From Neptunomonas antarctica (GTDB taxonomy: Bacteria; Pseudomonadota; Gammaproteobacteria; Pseudomonadales; Balneatricaceae), in assembly GCF_001305295.1 (NCBI RefSeq), contig NZ_LJSI01000053.1, positions 682,001 through 746,000 on the forward strand: 64,000 bases of DNA, given 5' to 3'. A program made the position numbers and the translations under genes. Below are positions 16,760 through 25,979 of the stretch, piece by piece. Positions within the stretch are counted from its first letter, which is position 1. Every line of letters begins with the position of its first letter. The notes below the pieces were generated by a model. That model worked only from the letters and a program-made list of their open reading frames with translations, was not told the origin of the DNA and did no database searches.

Positions 16760-18883
16760 TCAGTCTTTCAGCTTCCAGAGGCTCATCTGTGCCACGCTGT
16801 GCTGGAATTTACGGGCAGTTTCGCGGATTACGAATGGCACGTCGAGTGCTTCGATAAACTCAAAGCGCTGGCTCAGTGTTTCTTTCAGGCCGTCAAGTGT
16901 GCTGAAGTTTTCACCGTTGACTTTAACCCCGCCCAGCCAGTTACTTTTGTCGGTGTAATCTTCCAGCCAGGTGTAGGGTGACGTGAGTACCAGATAGCTG
17001 CCACTGTTCATACGGCTATGTACCTCGTTGAGGAAGCGTTTAGGATCATGTAGACGGTCTATCAGGTTACCGCAGAAGATCAGGTCATACCCGCTGAATT
17101 GTGGTTTGAGGTTGTGGGCATCTCCCTGTGCGAAATGGATACGCTCTTTACCTTCTTTGGTGTAGCCAAGCTGCTCAAGACTGGTTTCCTTAAATGCTAC
17201 CAGCTCACCCTCAGTCGGGATTGAAAAGCGGCTCTGGCCGGTTTCCTGCAGTTGATGGCCGTGCTGGATGAAGCGCGCGGAGAAATCGATAGCATCGACA
17301 TGGCTGAAGGTTTTTGCCAGCTCAAATGAGGCGCGGCCGACAGAACAGCCCAGATCCAGCGCTTTATCGGTGTTGATAGCCGGAAGTTTAGCCAGCAGGG
17401 TTTCTATGCAGGCCACTGGATAGTTGGCGACACCAAAGTAGCTGTCGCCGTAATGGAATTCCAGATACTGGACTACTAAGTCGTCGGTTTCGTAAGTATT
17501 AACGGGTTCCACAGGGACCTCTTTAGTTGTTGCTTCTATGTAACGAAAACCGGCATGTTGGAAAAAATGACGCCGGAACGCATAGCGCGAGAATTTAAGC
17601 GCCTCGTTACCGGTCGAGATCCACGAGCCGCCTGTAAATATGTTGTGCTTGCCATCGAATGTCGGAGCTGAAAAATCATCATAGAGTGGGTGTACTTCAA
17701 AGCCGGGATAGCCGTCGATCGGGCTTTCGGTCCACTGCCAGACATTACCGGTTATATCGTAGAAACCGTTGGTTTCAAAGTGATCGACAGGGCAGGAGGA
17801 GGCAAAATACTCCAGATTCAGGTTGCCCGGCGCTTCGTCCCAGTAGGGTTGATCGGTGTCGATCATATTGCGTAGCTGCATCCACTCGGCTTCGGTCGGC
17901 AGGCGAATAAAGCGACCGGTTTGCTCGGCTTTCCAGTGACAGAATGCGTTTGCTTCGAGGTAGTTGACCTCTACCGGCCAGTTCAGCGGGAGTTCTATTT
18001 CATCGAGAAGATTACGCTGGAAGTACTTGCCATTACGTTTTACCCAGAAATGCGGAATACTTGCCTTCGTGTAGTTCAGCCAGCTCGCGCCTTCTTCGCT
18101 CCATAACCTCAGTTGCTGATAACCGCCGGCTTCAACGAACGCCAGGAATTCCTCATTTGAAACCAGATATTGAGAGGCATGAAAGCTATCCACTTCAACC
18201 GTTTTTGAGCCGTATTCATTATCCCAGCCGTAGGTATCTGCATTATCACCCCGACCAAGAGTAACGCAGCCGCCAGCCACCGGTAGCAGTGTATTCTTTG
18301 GTGCTGCAGCGCTGATACGGCATGGCTCCCACAAGGGGTGTGGTTTGAGGTAGTCAAGCGACAGCATCCGTATGATCACGGAAGAGGTTTCAAGGTGAAT
18401 CCGCTCATGTTCGATTCCCATCAGGATCACCCATGCGGGCTGGTCCTGCGTGATCGGTAGTGTTAGCGGCATGCTACTGATCACTTCATCTACAATCCCG
18501 CGAACTTTATGGCGGTATGCGCGGGTGGTTTGCACGCTCGGCCAGTCGTAGTTTGCCTGGTTAAGATCATCCCACGACATCTCATCTACGCCAATGGCGA
18601 ACATAGATTCCAGTGAGCGGTTGAGTCGTTCGTCGATATATTTGCCCAGCACCAATTTGTTAACGAAAAAAGTAGCGGTGTGACCGAAGTAGAATATCAG
18701 CGGATGACGCAGGGGTTCCGGGCGGATAAAATAAGCCTCGTCCGAGGTGATCGGTTCAAACAGGGCTTCATACAAACTATAAGTCTGGTGAAAATACTGA
18801 CGAAGCTCCTCGCGTTTCGCGTCTACGGCGTCGCCGTTTAATAAAGGCGTTTTGGATACCCGCACAATCATGTTTTCTTTCAT
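16760..18883 (-). CDS. ovoA: 5-histidylcysteine sulfoxide synthase / mercaptohistidine methyltransferase
   Basis: A protein of 707 residues with three domains. First is a DinB-like region carrying the iron ligands: His68 in YFGHTA and His159/His163 in EHERIHLE, the HxxxHxE motif of OvoA. Next is an FGE/sulfatase-modifying type domain (about 190-450; RLPTEAEW, GNVWQWTESP, GGSWISTGNE). Last is a SAM methyltransferase (about 475-700; ALDLGCSVGRASFEL). OvoA couples histidine and cysteine with oxygen and later methylates to give ovothiol A, a redox thiol. The ATG at 18883 lies one base after the stop of an upstream zinc-ribbon frame; an earlier ATG at 18922 is less likely. Confidence 0.9.
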   Translation of the reverse strand: MKENMIVRVSKTPLLNGDAVDAKREELRQYFHQTYSLYEALFEPITSDEAYFIRPEPLRHPLIFYFGHTATFFVNKLVLGKYIDERLNRSLESMFAIGVDEMSWDDLNQANYDWPSVQTTRAYRHKVRGIVDEVISSMPLTLPITQDQPAWVILMGIEHERIHLETSSVIIRMLSLDYLKPHPLWEPCRISAAAPKNTLLPVAGGCVTLGRGDNADTYGWDNEYGSKTVEVDSFHASQYLVSNEEFLAFVEAGGYQQLRLWSEEGASWLNYTKASIPHFWVKRNGKYFQRNLLDEIELPLNWPVEVNYLEANAFCHWKAEQTGRFIRLPTEAEWMQLRNMIDTDQPYWDEAPGNLNLEYFASSCPVDHFETNGFYDITGNVWQWTESPIDGYPGFEVHPLYDDFSAPTFDGKHNIFTGGSWISTGNEALKFSRYAFRRHFFQHAGFRYIEATTKEVPVEPVNTYETDDLVVQYLEFHYGDSYFGVANYPVACIETLLAKLPAINTDKALDLGCSVGRASFELAKTFSHVDAIDFSARFIQHGHQLQETGQSRFSIPTEGELVAFKETSLEQLGYTKEGKERIHFAQGDAHNLKPQFSGYDLIFCGNLIDRLHDPKRFLNEVHSRMNSGSYLVLTSPYTWLEDYTDKSNWLGGVKVNGENFSTLDGLKETLSQRFEFIEALDVPFVIRETARKFQHSVAQMSLWKLKD

Positions 18884-18884
18884 T

Positions 18885-19046
18885 TTATACTTGATCTCTT
18901 TGAAACTGCCAGGCATGCACATTGGCTTCTAAATCATCTTCATAATACTTTGCCTGCTTGGTTATTTCGGTACTGCAAATAGGGCAAGCATCGTCGTAAT
19001 TCGAGGTCTCATTTTTGCATAGTTTACATACGTGTTTGCGCGGTAA
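18885..19046 (-). pseudogene. zinc-ribbon mini-protein frame without a start codon, coupled to ovoA
   Basis: On the minus strand 53 codons are open and end one base before the ovoA ATG. They contain HVCKLCK and, 12 residues after the first pair, CPICSTEI: two CxxC knuckles as in a rubredoxin-like or zinc-ribbon fold. A charged tail (YYEDDLEANVHAWQFQRDQV) follows. The frame is closed by TAA upstream, and no ATG, GTG or TTG precedes the first CxxC. It is either a 5'-damaged gene, uses a very unusual start, or is joined by frameshift. Its reading in protein space looks real. Confidence 0.5.
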
Positions 19047-19284
19047 TTAGATCTCAGCTAATAATAAAATGTACGGCCAGACAGTCATATAGACACTAAT
19101 AGCTGTTCGCTATTAAGCATGATTTTCGCTTGCTCATGCTATGACTACTTATACTAGGTATTATCAGGGACGAAGGTTATAGCGTAAATGCGTCTGGATA
19201 TCGCAAAACAGGCCGATAGATGCGGAAAAGAGCTAAAAATAGACGAAATATAGACTGATTGTTAACTTGGTGCATGTTTGATGA
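19047..19284. other. intergenic, no gene seen
   Basis: An AT-rich stretch upstream of ovoA that should hold its promoter. I see no RNA gene, repeat or clear operator. Confidence 0.4.
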
Positions 19285-19632
19285 TTAATATCTTATACAC
19301 GTAAACTCAATTTCAGCGTGAGCATCATATCTAAACGGAACTCTATCAGTAGTCGTTATTTTAGTTACTTCTAACAGTTTGTTTTTAGACTTGCAGTGTG
19401 CGTTTGCTTCTTTAATGAGTTCATATTTTGCGACGGACTGTGTCGTATTAAATCCTATGTTAGAGTTCGACATCATAAAATAATTGTCGCTGAGTTGAGT
19501 CACGCTAGGTGAATGTGTACAAGCTGTTAAAAATAAGAAGAATCCAGAAATACTTAGGGTTTTAATATGAATTTTAGTGGATCTTCTATTTTTAATTCTT
19601 GAAATTTTATCAAGTGTATTATTTTTCATCAT
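19285..19632 (-). CDS. small putative lipoprotein
   Basis: A frame of about 115 residues from the ATG at 19632 (ATGATG). It has a hydrophobic segment ending in a lipobox (SGFFLFLTAC) and a short secreted domain with two further Cys, one in NAHCKSKN and one near the end (FTCIRY), that could form a disulfide. It is AT-rich and the family is not recognised. No ribosome site precedes the ATG. A strong sigma-70 promoter overlaps it and would place the mRNA start downstream, leaving only ATT codons just before the signal peptide (KTLSISGFF). The start is therefore open. Confidence 0.5.
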   Translation of the reverse strand: MMKNNTLDKISRIKNRRSTKIHIKTLSISGFFLFLTACTHSPSVTQLSDNYFMMSNSNIGFNTTQSVAKYELIKEANAHCKSKNKLLEVTKITTTDRVPFRYDAHAEIEFTCIRY

Positions 19633-19644
19633 GTTAATTGTCAA
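19616..19644 (-). promoter_or_regulatory. consensus sigma-70 promoter inside the apparent lipoprotein frame
   Basis: On the minus strand TTGACA (19644-19639) and TAATAC (19621-19616) are separated by exactly 17 bases. Transcription would begin near 19609. Confidence 0.55.
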
Positions 19645-19958
19645 CGCTATATCAGAAATACAGTGAATGAAAACTTTAGAATAATGACACATGTCTTTTA
19701 AATACCGAATAACTTAACAATCCTCCTTTAATAAGTAGGCATCAAGTTTAAAAAAACCAAAAAACAGCTTAATAAAATTTAATGTTTAATAACTATTTGA
19801 TTTTTTATGGGTATTTTAAACATGGTTTATCTATTAAATGAGATTTTGTTGTCGCTAGGTCAGCCCTTGGATAAACCATGAATTCTGGCGATGAATATCT
19901 TGATGCTATTTGCTAAGATCAGCGATGATGTATTGCTTCGTTATCATGGATTGTTCGT

Positions 19959-20939
19959 ATGACTCAGTGTCCTGCACGGCTAAAAATTTGTATCGTTATC
20001 ATGGTTTTTTTGTTGGCGGGCTGTGCCCGCTTAACCTTTGATAAAAATGTGCCAGGCGAGGCGTTCGTTGCTTCAGGGTCTGGTGATCTTGCGCGTTATA
20101 TGCCGATTATTGTCAGCGAGCGACCAACTCATTCTTATAATCGTATTGGCCAGCCAGAGGTTGCTGAAAAAGACGGCAAGGTTCGGCTTAGGATTAATCC
20201 TGATGTGGGGGTTGTTTATACTGACACGCGTTCCTTTGATACCGCTAACGGACAATATACAAATCTTATATACCGGATTCATTTTGAGAAAGTGCCTTTC
20301 AGCTTGCTGCCTTTTAATTTGACCGCTGGCCAGAATGTCGGGTTATTGTTGGTGGTTACATTCAATAATCAGCAGGAACCGGTGCTCATTAGTACGCTTC
20401 ATACCTGTGGTTGTTATCTGGCGATAGTGCCGACGAACTATTTGCCAGAAAAGGCATACCCTGAACGCTGGAATATAGAGTCGCAAGCTGTATATGGCGC
20501 TACTTTACCGGGTTTGCTTTCATTTTCAGGTGTTGCTGATGAGACATTAGTAATTTACTTACACGATGGAACGCATCGTGTAATCCATCTGGAGATAGAG
20601 TCGCTTGCAAAGCTGGCTTCTCAATACGCGGTAAAGCCGGTGGTTTTGAAGCCGGTTAGTGCGCTGGATGAATTAATGTTACCTGAAAGCGGGCGGCAGG
20701 TTTCGATGTTTGAATCATCGGGTGCACGTCAAGGGTATGTGCGTGATGTGTCGAAACCGTTTGAGTTTTTGTTGGTGAGTTGGTGGGCTTTGGATAGGTA
20801 TGTGGGTATTGATAAGCGTTATGGCACACCGGAGCAGTCTGTGCCGCGCTTTTATACCAGCATTAAACCGTGGGCCAGAGATGCCTCTGATATGCGTGAT
20901 TTTCCAAGGTTTTTGAATTATTGGGGCTGGCGTTTATAA
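19959..20939 (+). CDS. putative outer-membrane lipoprotein of unknown function
   Basis: A protein of 326 residues with a type II signal peptide (IVMVF-like core, lipobox LLAGC with Cys at 22). The mature part is rich in beta strands with no enzyme motif that I recognise. The residue after the lipid Cys is Ala, not Asp, so sorting to the outer membrane is expected. It is transcribed alone, convergent with the binding-protein gene at 21022. Role in the polyamine cluster is doubtful; it may be a bystander. Confidence 0.7.
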   Translation: MTQCPARLKICIVIMVFLLAGCARLTFDKNVPGEAFVASGSGDLARYMPIIVSERPTHSYNRIGQPEVAEKDGKVRLRINPDVGVVYTDTRSFDTANGQYTNLIYRIHFEKVPFSLLPFNLTAGQNVGLLLVVTFNNQQEPVLISTLHTCGCYLAIVPTNYLPEKAYPERWNIESQAVYGATLPGLLSFSGVADETLVIYLHDGTHRVIHLEIESLAKLASQYAVKPVVLKPVSALDELMLPESGRQVSMFESSGARQGYVRDVSKPFEFLLVSWWALDRYVGIDKRYGTPEQSVPRFYTSIKPWARDASDMRDFPRFLNYWGWRL

Positions 20940-20975
20940 CACTCGTAAAGCAGTTTTAAGGCTGCCTACGAGTGT
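20939..20975. terminator. stem-loop between convergent genes
   Basis: ACACTCGTA pairs with TACGAGTGT, with an inner GCAG/CTGC stem. It overlaps the lipoprotein stop and lies ahead of the potF-like gene end, so it may serve both strands, though T-runs are weak. Confidence 0.5.
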
Positions 20976-21021
20976 ATTAGTTGGTGATTTTAATGTGTAC
21001 CAAAAGCTTCTTTGATTTAAC

Positions 21022-22143
21022 TTAACGACCTGTTTTCAGGTCTGACCAGAAGCGGGTTAATAATCTCTCGATTTTTACTCCGCGGACATTTCCCGGATAA
21101 AAGCGTTTTTTAACTTCCGCTGAAGGGTAAATTCCGGGATTGTTGGAGATATCCTGATCCTGCAGAGCGGTAGCGGCCATGTTCGGGTTGGCATAGGCAA
21201 CATAGTTGGTAATGTCAGCGATAACATCGGGCCGTAGCAGAAAGTTGATAAAGGTATGAGCATTCTTGACATTATCAGCACTGGCAGGAATAGCCAGCAT
21301 ATCAAACCAGATCTGTGTACCTTCTTTGGGAATGCTATAAACAATAGCTACGCCGTTATCCGCTTCTGCGGCACGATCCTGTGCCTGAATGATATCTCCG
21401 GACCAACCAATGGCCACACAGATATCGCCATTGGCGAGAGCGTTTATATACTGCGAAGAGTGAAATTGTCTAACATAAGGGCGTACGCTTTTGAGCAAGG
21501 TAGATGCGGCGCTTGTTGATGCGTAATCGGCTGTTTTTTTGCTGTTAGGATCTAACTTAAGATAGTTTAAGGCGAGTGGGTAGAGTTCGTCAGGAGAGTC
21601 CAGAAACATCACGCCGCACTTTTCCAGTTTTTTCATATTTTCTGGCTTGAATACTAAATCCCAACTATCAACAGGTGCATCTTCGCCGAGTGCTTTTTTG
21701 ACCATCGCAGGGTTATAGCCTAGCCCGGTGGTGCCCCATAGATAAGGTATGCCGTAGTGATTGCCCGGGTCTACTTTCTCTAAATAGGTGAGGAGTTCGG
21801 GGTCGAGGTGCTTGCTGTTAGGTAGCTGCGCTTTATCGAGTGGTTGGAAAACACCTGCCAGTATCTGGCGTCCCATAAATGAAGAGGTAGGTACTACCAA
21901 ATCATATCCTGAACTTCCCGCCAGCATTTTAGCTTCGAGTACCTCGTTACTATCGAAAACATCGGCTATCACTTTAATGCCGGTCTCTTTTTCGAAGCGT
22001 TCGATAGTGTCTTCGGCGATATAGTCTGACCAGTTAAAGAATTTTAATACTTCGTCCGCCTGCGCGGCGGGTGCTGTGACAGCTAAGCCAAAAATCAGGG
22101 CTGAAATAGTCTGTTTCAAACGCGAGGGTAAAGTGCTTTTCAT
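21022..22143 (-). CDS. second periplasmic polyamine-binding protein
   Basis: A protein of 373 residues with a signal peptide (SALIFGLAVTAPAAQA) and mature start EVLKFFNWSDYIAED. It shares the family segments DVFDSNEVLEAKMLAGSSGYDLV, SSQYINALANGDICVAIG and WFDMLAIPASADN with the binding protein at 10807, but it is clearly diverged and has no permease genes beside it. It may lend a different polyamine specificity to PotGHI or act as a sensor partner. AGGA lies eight bases before the ATG. It is followed upstream by a second PuuA-like gene on the same strand. Confidence 0.88.
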   Translation of the reverse strand: MKSTLPSRLKQTISALIFGLAVTAPAAQADEVLKFFNWSDYIAEDTIERFEKETGIKVIADVFDSNEVLEAKMLAGSSGYDLVVPTSSFMGRQILAGVFQPLDKAQLPNSKHLDPELLTYLEKVDPGNHYGIPYLWGTTGLGYNPAMVKKALGEDAPVDSWDLVFKPENMKKLEKCGVMFLDSPDELYPLALNYLKLDPNSKKTADYASTSAASTLLKSVRPYVRQFHSSQYINALANGDICVAIGWSGDIIQAQDRAAEADNGVAIVYSIPKEGTQIWFDMLAIPASADNVKNAHTFINFLLRPDVIADITNYVAYANPNMAATALQDQDISNNPGIYPSAEVKKRFYPGNVRGVKIERLLTRFWSDLKTGR

Positions 22144-22253
22144 GGTGTTTTCCTCTCATCGTTACTTGGTTTAGATTTTAATTATTGTGTTTATACGACG
22201 CCGCTCTCATTAGTCTTTTTCAGAGTAATGAGCATGGCGGCTGTTAGGATTGC

Positions 22254-23597
22254 TTACACATTCAATAGGAGAAATTCACGTTCCCAAGAGCTGATGACTT
22301 TGTGAAATGTCTCGAACTCGGCCCGTTTGACACCTATATAGGCATCAACAAAGCGAGAACCCATGATCTCTCTTATTTCAGGACAGCTTTCTAGCAAACG
22401 TAAACCTTCTTCTAGTGAGCGTGCCAGCTCAATGGTGTCGCCCTCTTCTGCGGCAGCATCGTAGGTGGGGTGAGTGGGTCGTAATTTTTCCTTGAGGCCC
22501 AGATATCCACAGGCCAGACTGGCCGCTATGGCAAGATAGGGATTGGAATCCGCCCCGGGGAAACGATTTTCGATACGCGTGGCTTCTGGCTCCGCTATGG
22601 GTACACGTAGCCCGGTGGTGCGATTGTCGATTCCCCATTTCATGTTGACGGGTGCGGACGTGTCCGGTGTGAAGCGGCGGTAAGAATTAACATTAGGGGC
22701 AAAAAAACTGATCGCATTGGGTGTGTATTTCTGCAGCCCGCCCAGATAGTTATAAAACGAATCGCTGTAATTACCGTCTTCTTTAATAAATATATTCTTA
22801 CCGGTTTTTACATCAACCAAACTTTGATGGATATGCATAGAGCTGCCGGGTTCATGTTGCATCGGCTTGGCCATGAAGGTTGCATAGATACCGTGCTTCA
22901 GTGCGGTTTCACGCAGTGTTCGCTTGAAAATAAATACCTGATCGGCCAGTTCTAGTGGGTTGCCGTGGAGAAAGTTGATCTCCATTTGGGCTGCGCCGGA
23001 CTCATGAATAAGTGTGTCGACATCCAGCCCCTGTGCTTCGCAATAGCTATAAAGCGTGTCAATGATAGGGTTGAACTCGTTAACAGCATCAATACTGTAT
23101 GACTGTCGAGCAGTTTCGCGACGACCGGACCGGCCCGTCGCGGGTTTGAGTTCGTAATCAGGGTCGATGTTTTTCTGAATCAGATAGAACTCAACTTCTG
23201 GCGCAATAACCGGTTGCAGTCCCTCTTTTTCATAGAGGGCCAGTACTTTGCGAAGCACCGTTCGGGAAGATAGCGGGTGTAATCCGCCTTCGGTGTCATA
23301 ACAGTCATTGATGACCTGCGCGGTAGGCTCGTCGGCCCAGGGAACAATTCGCAGTGTATTCGGGTCGGGGACCAGAATCATATCCCGGTCACTCGCAGCC
23401 ACGATATCGTAATGGTTATCTGCCCAATCACCGGTGACAGTTTGTACCAACAGGGTCTCAGGTATACGCCCTCCTTTTTCAGCGAGAAACTTTTTCGTGG
23501 GATAAAATTTACCACGCGGATTACCTGTCATATCGGGCAGGGTTGATTCTACTTCTGTTATGAAGTTTTCTTTGAGAAACCTTTCTACGGCTTCCAT
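22254..23597 (-). CDS. second glutamine synthetase-like gamma-glutamylpolyamine synthetase
   Basis: A GS-family ligase of 447 residues with EVEFYLIQK, GAAQMEINF, GSSMHIHQSLVD and DNRTTGLRVPIAEPEATRIENR. These are the metal, substrate and ATP-binding segments in the usual order. It is distinct from the copy at 9231 and is closer in style to PuuA/SpuI/GlnA-type polyamine ligases of Pseudomonas, which divide the diamines among several enzymes. It is followed by a polyamine-binding-protein gene 110 bp away, probably in one transcript, and faces the FAD oxidase gene across a 330-bp promoter region. Confidence 0.85.
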   Translation of the reverse strand: MEAVERFLKENFITEVESTLPDMTGNPRGKFYPTKKFLAEKGGRIPETLLVQTVTGDWADNHYDIVAASDRDMILVPDPNTLRIVPWADEPTAQVINDCYDTEGGLHPLSSRTVLRKVLALYEKEGLQPVIAPEVEFYLIQKNIDPDYELKPATGRSGRRETARQSYSIDAVNEFNPIIDTLYSYCEAQGLDVDTLIHESGAAQMEINFLHGNPLELADQVFIFKRTLRETALKHGIYATFMAKPMQHEPGSSMHIHQSLVDVKTGKNIFIKEDGNYSDSFYNYLGGLQKYTPNAISFFAPNVNSYRRFTPDTSAPVNMKWGIDNRTTGLRVPIAEPEATRIENRFPGADSNPYLAIAASLACGYLGLKEKLRPTHPTYDAAAEEGDTIELARSLEEGLRLLESCPEIREIMGSRFVDAYIGVKRAEFETFHKVISSWEREFLLLNV

Positions 23598-23926
23598 AAA
23601 TCACCTTTAATTGGTTGTGTCTTATTTTTTTTATCCTGTCTTGTGGCAGGGGGCCATATCAACAAGATGTTTATTATATCAGATGTGTCTAATGTTTTTA
23701 TAAGCCGAATTATTATTCGGTTTTAAGAGTATTTTAATGATTCTTATAAATCAACAAAATATTAACTATTCATGAAAATTTAATAGGAAAATGGCGCTTG
23801 TCAGTCATCTATATTAGAAGTATTATTCGGTTTTATATGTATTTTTTATACATTTACGAATGATGATTAATGCATGAAAATAGTGAGAATGACGATTGCT
23901 GTAAGAATAAAAAAGGAGTCATTTCA
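23598..23926. promoter_or_regulatory. divergent promoter region with direct repeats
   Basis: This AT-rich region separates the puuA-like gene (minus) and the FAD oxidase gene (plus). TATTATTCGGTTTTA occurs at 23711-23725 and again, identically, at 23821-23835, exactly 110 bp apart. The first copy is also half of a palindrome, CCGAAT / ATTCGG at 23705-23720. They are candidate operators, one near each promoter; the TetR protein encoded at 25290 is an obvious candidate binder. Confidence 0.6.
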
Positions 23927-25246
23927 ATGAGTTTGGCTGGATATGAATCATCTTATTATACTGACTCGGCAAACAGAAAAGACGATTCGCCAGAATTGCT
24001 TAGCGGGTTCGGTCGTGAGTTTAGGGGAGAGCTTAAAGGAGAAGTCAGTACTGATGTCTGTATTATCGGTGCCGGTTATACCGGACTTTCGGCTGCGCTG
24101 CATCTGGCGGAAAAAGGTTATACGGTGACTCTGCTGGAAGCCGAGCGCGTAGGCTGGGGTGCCTCGGGACGTAACGGGGGTCAGGTCTGTCCGGGGCATA
24201 ATATGGGGCATGAAGCGCTTAAGGCAAAAGTAGGTGATGTGGCGGCTAAGGCATTATGGGATATGTCGATTGAGTCAGTTTATTTAGTTAAACAGTTGAT
24301 TAAACAACATGATATTCAATGTGATCTTAAGCAAGGGATATTACATGTGGCGGCGAAGCCCGCGCATGTCAGCGCGATACGCCGATCAGTTGAACATAAA
24401 CAGCGGATTCTTGGGTATGACGCCATTCACTATCTGCCCAAAGACGAAGTGCAGGCGATGCTGGGCACTGATCATTTTTATGCCGGAGAGTATTGGACAC
24501 AAGGTGCGCATCTTCATCCACTCAATTATGCGCTTGGGCTGGCGGATGCGGCGGTGCGTGCCGGTGTGATTATCCATGAAAACAGCCGTGTGACCGATTA
24601 CCACGGGGGTGCTGATGCAACCGTTAATACTGCTCATGGTAGGGTTAAAGCACGTTATATTTTATTGGCCTGTAATGGTTATCTGGGTGATCTTGAACCA
24701 CGGGTTGCCGCTAAGATCATGCCGATTAACAACTTTATATTAGCAACTGAACCCTTAAGTGATGAGTTATGTCGTAAGATTAATCGGGATGATGTGGCGG
24801 TTGCTGATTCAAAGTTTGTGATTAATTACTTTAAATTATCAGCGGATAATCGTTTGTTATGGGGTGGTGGTGAAAACTACACTACTCACTTTCCAAAGGA
24901 TATTGGCAGTTTTGTGCGAAAGTACATGCTTGAGGTCTATCCTGAATTGGCGGATGTGAAGGTCGATTATGGCTGGGGTGGAACGCTGGCGATTACGCTT
25001 AACCGTATGCCCTATTTTGATCGTATTGAAGAAAATTTGTTTGTAGCGCAAGGATATTCGGGTCATGGCGTCGCGTTAGCAACGCTGGGAGGTAAACTGA
25101 TGGCCGAAGCCGTGAGTGGAACTGCAGAGAAGTTTGATCTGTTTGCTAAAGTACCGACGCCAGACTTTCCCGGAGGTACATTGTTACGCTGGCCTGGGTT
25201 AGTGGCGGGTATGCTGTATTATTCATTACGTGATAAATTTTTCTGA
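23927..25246 (+). CDS. puuB: FAD-dependent gamma-glutamylputrescine oxidase (PuuB type)
   Basis: A DAO-family flavoprotein of 439 residues from the ATG at 23927, which has AAGGAG nine bases upstream; an ATG at 23870 would add 19 atypical residues. The FAD fold shows CIIGAGYTGLSAALHLAE at about 45, then ERVGWGASGRNGGQ. The C-terminal GYSGHGVALATLGG segment closes the flavin site. PuuB oxidises gamma-glutamylputrescine to the aldehyde with release of ammonia and peroxide. It sits divergently from a PuuA-like gene and before a TetR gene. A paralogue is encoded at 36982-38265. Confidence 0.85.
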   Translation: MSLAGYESSYYTDSANRKDDSPELLSGFGREFRGELKGEVSTDVCIIGAGYTGLSAALHLAEKGYTVTLLEAERVGWGASGRNGGQVCPGHNMGHEALKAKVGDVAAKALWDMSIESVYLVKQLIKQHDIQCDLKQGILHVAAKPAHVSAIRRSVEHKQRILGYDAIHYLPKDEVQAMLGTDHFYAGEYWTQGAHLHPLNYALGLADAAVRAGVIIHENSRVTDYHGGADATVNTAHGRVKARYILLACNGYLGDLEPRVAAKIMPINNFILATEPLSDELCRKINRDDVAVADSKFVINYFKLSADNRLLWGGGENYTTHFPKDIGSFVRKYMLEVYPELADVKVDYGWGGTLAITLNRMPYFDRIEENLFVAQGYSGHGVALATLGGKLMAEAVSGTAEKFDLFAKVPTPDFPGGTLLRWPGLVAGMLYYSLRDKFF

Positions 25247-25289
25247 TGGTGTATTAGTGCTGCTTCATCATGATAATAAACGAGATGCT

Positions 25290-25979
25290 ATGCCACATAA
25301 TATCAAACATCTGAAGACCATGGACGATTCAGTTACTGTTCAAAAAAAAGGAAAAGTACAGGATTTATCGCCACGCAATGCGCCGGTGCAGGGTCGCTCT
25401 AAGCTGCGTTCAAAACAGATCATCGACGTTACCGGCGAATTACTGGAGCGGGTTGGGTTTGATGATCTGAATACGATTCTCATCGCTAAAGAAGTGGGCA
25501 TTTCTATTGGGTCTTTATATCACTACTTTCCTAATAAACATGCGATTCTTTATGCCATGGCGCTACGCTGGCTGGAAGGCATAGAAACGGTGCTAAATGA
25601 GATTGACCAATGGCCCGTCGAATCACTAAGCGTTGATGAGTTGGTGGATCGGATGCTGGCTATTAACCTCAAAGTATATAAAAAGCAGAAGGCAATCTTA
25701 ACGCTGGTCCAGGCGATGTTTTCTGTACCTGCGCTGAGGGAGTTGGATAATCAGCATGATGACCTGGTTATTTCCAGAATGGCTGTGCTCTTCAAACGTA
25801 TGGGCATTCAACGCCACCTGAAAGAGCGTGAACGTCTTGCCAGGATCTATCTGGAAATGACTCACAGTATTTTTCTGGTCGTTGTTAACCAGAAAGGAGA
25901 TCGGGCAAAACGCACCCTCGCCGATCTACGTATGATGGTCTGTACTCTGTTACATCATCATCTGGCATCCAAAGCTTGA
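25290..25979 (+). CDS. TetR-family regulator
   Basis: About 229 residues from the ATG at 25290; a longer form from 25230 would overlap puuB, and the ATG at 25320 is also possible. After a basic leader, the helix-turn-helix lies at about 45-95 (IIDVTGELLERVGFDDL, ILIAKEVGISIGSLYHYFPNK). The C-terminal ligand domain is all-helical and unassigned. The gene follows puuB closely and is likely in its transcript. I infer that it represses the puuB/puuA-like divergon, possibly through the repeats at 23711 and 23821. Confidence 0.82.
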   Translation: MPHNIKHLKTMDDSVTVQKKGKVQDLSPRNAPVQGRSKLRSKQIIDVTGELLERVGFDDLNTILIAKEVGISIGSLYHYFPNKHAILYAMALRWLEGIETVLNEIDQWPVESLSVDELVDRMLAINLKVYKKQKAILTLVQAMFSVPALRELDNQHDDLVISRMAVLFKRMGIQRHLKERERLARIYLEMTHSIFLVVVNQKGDRAKRTLADLRMMVCTLLHHHLASKA

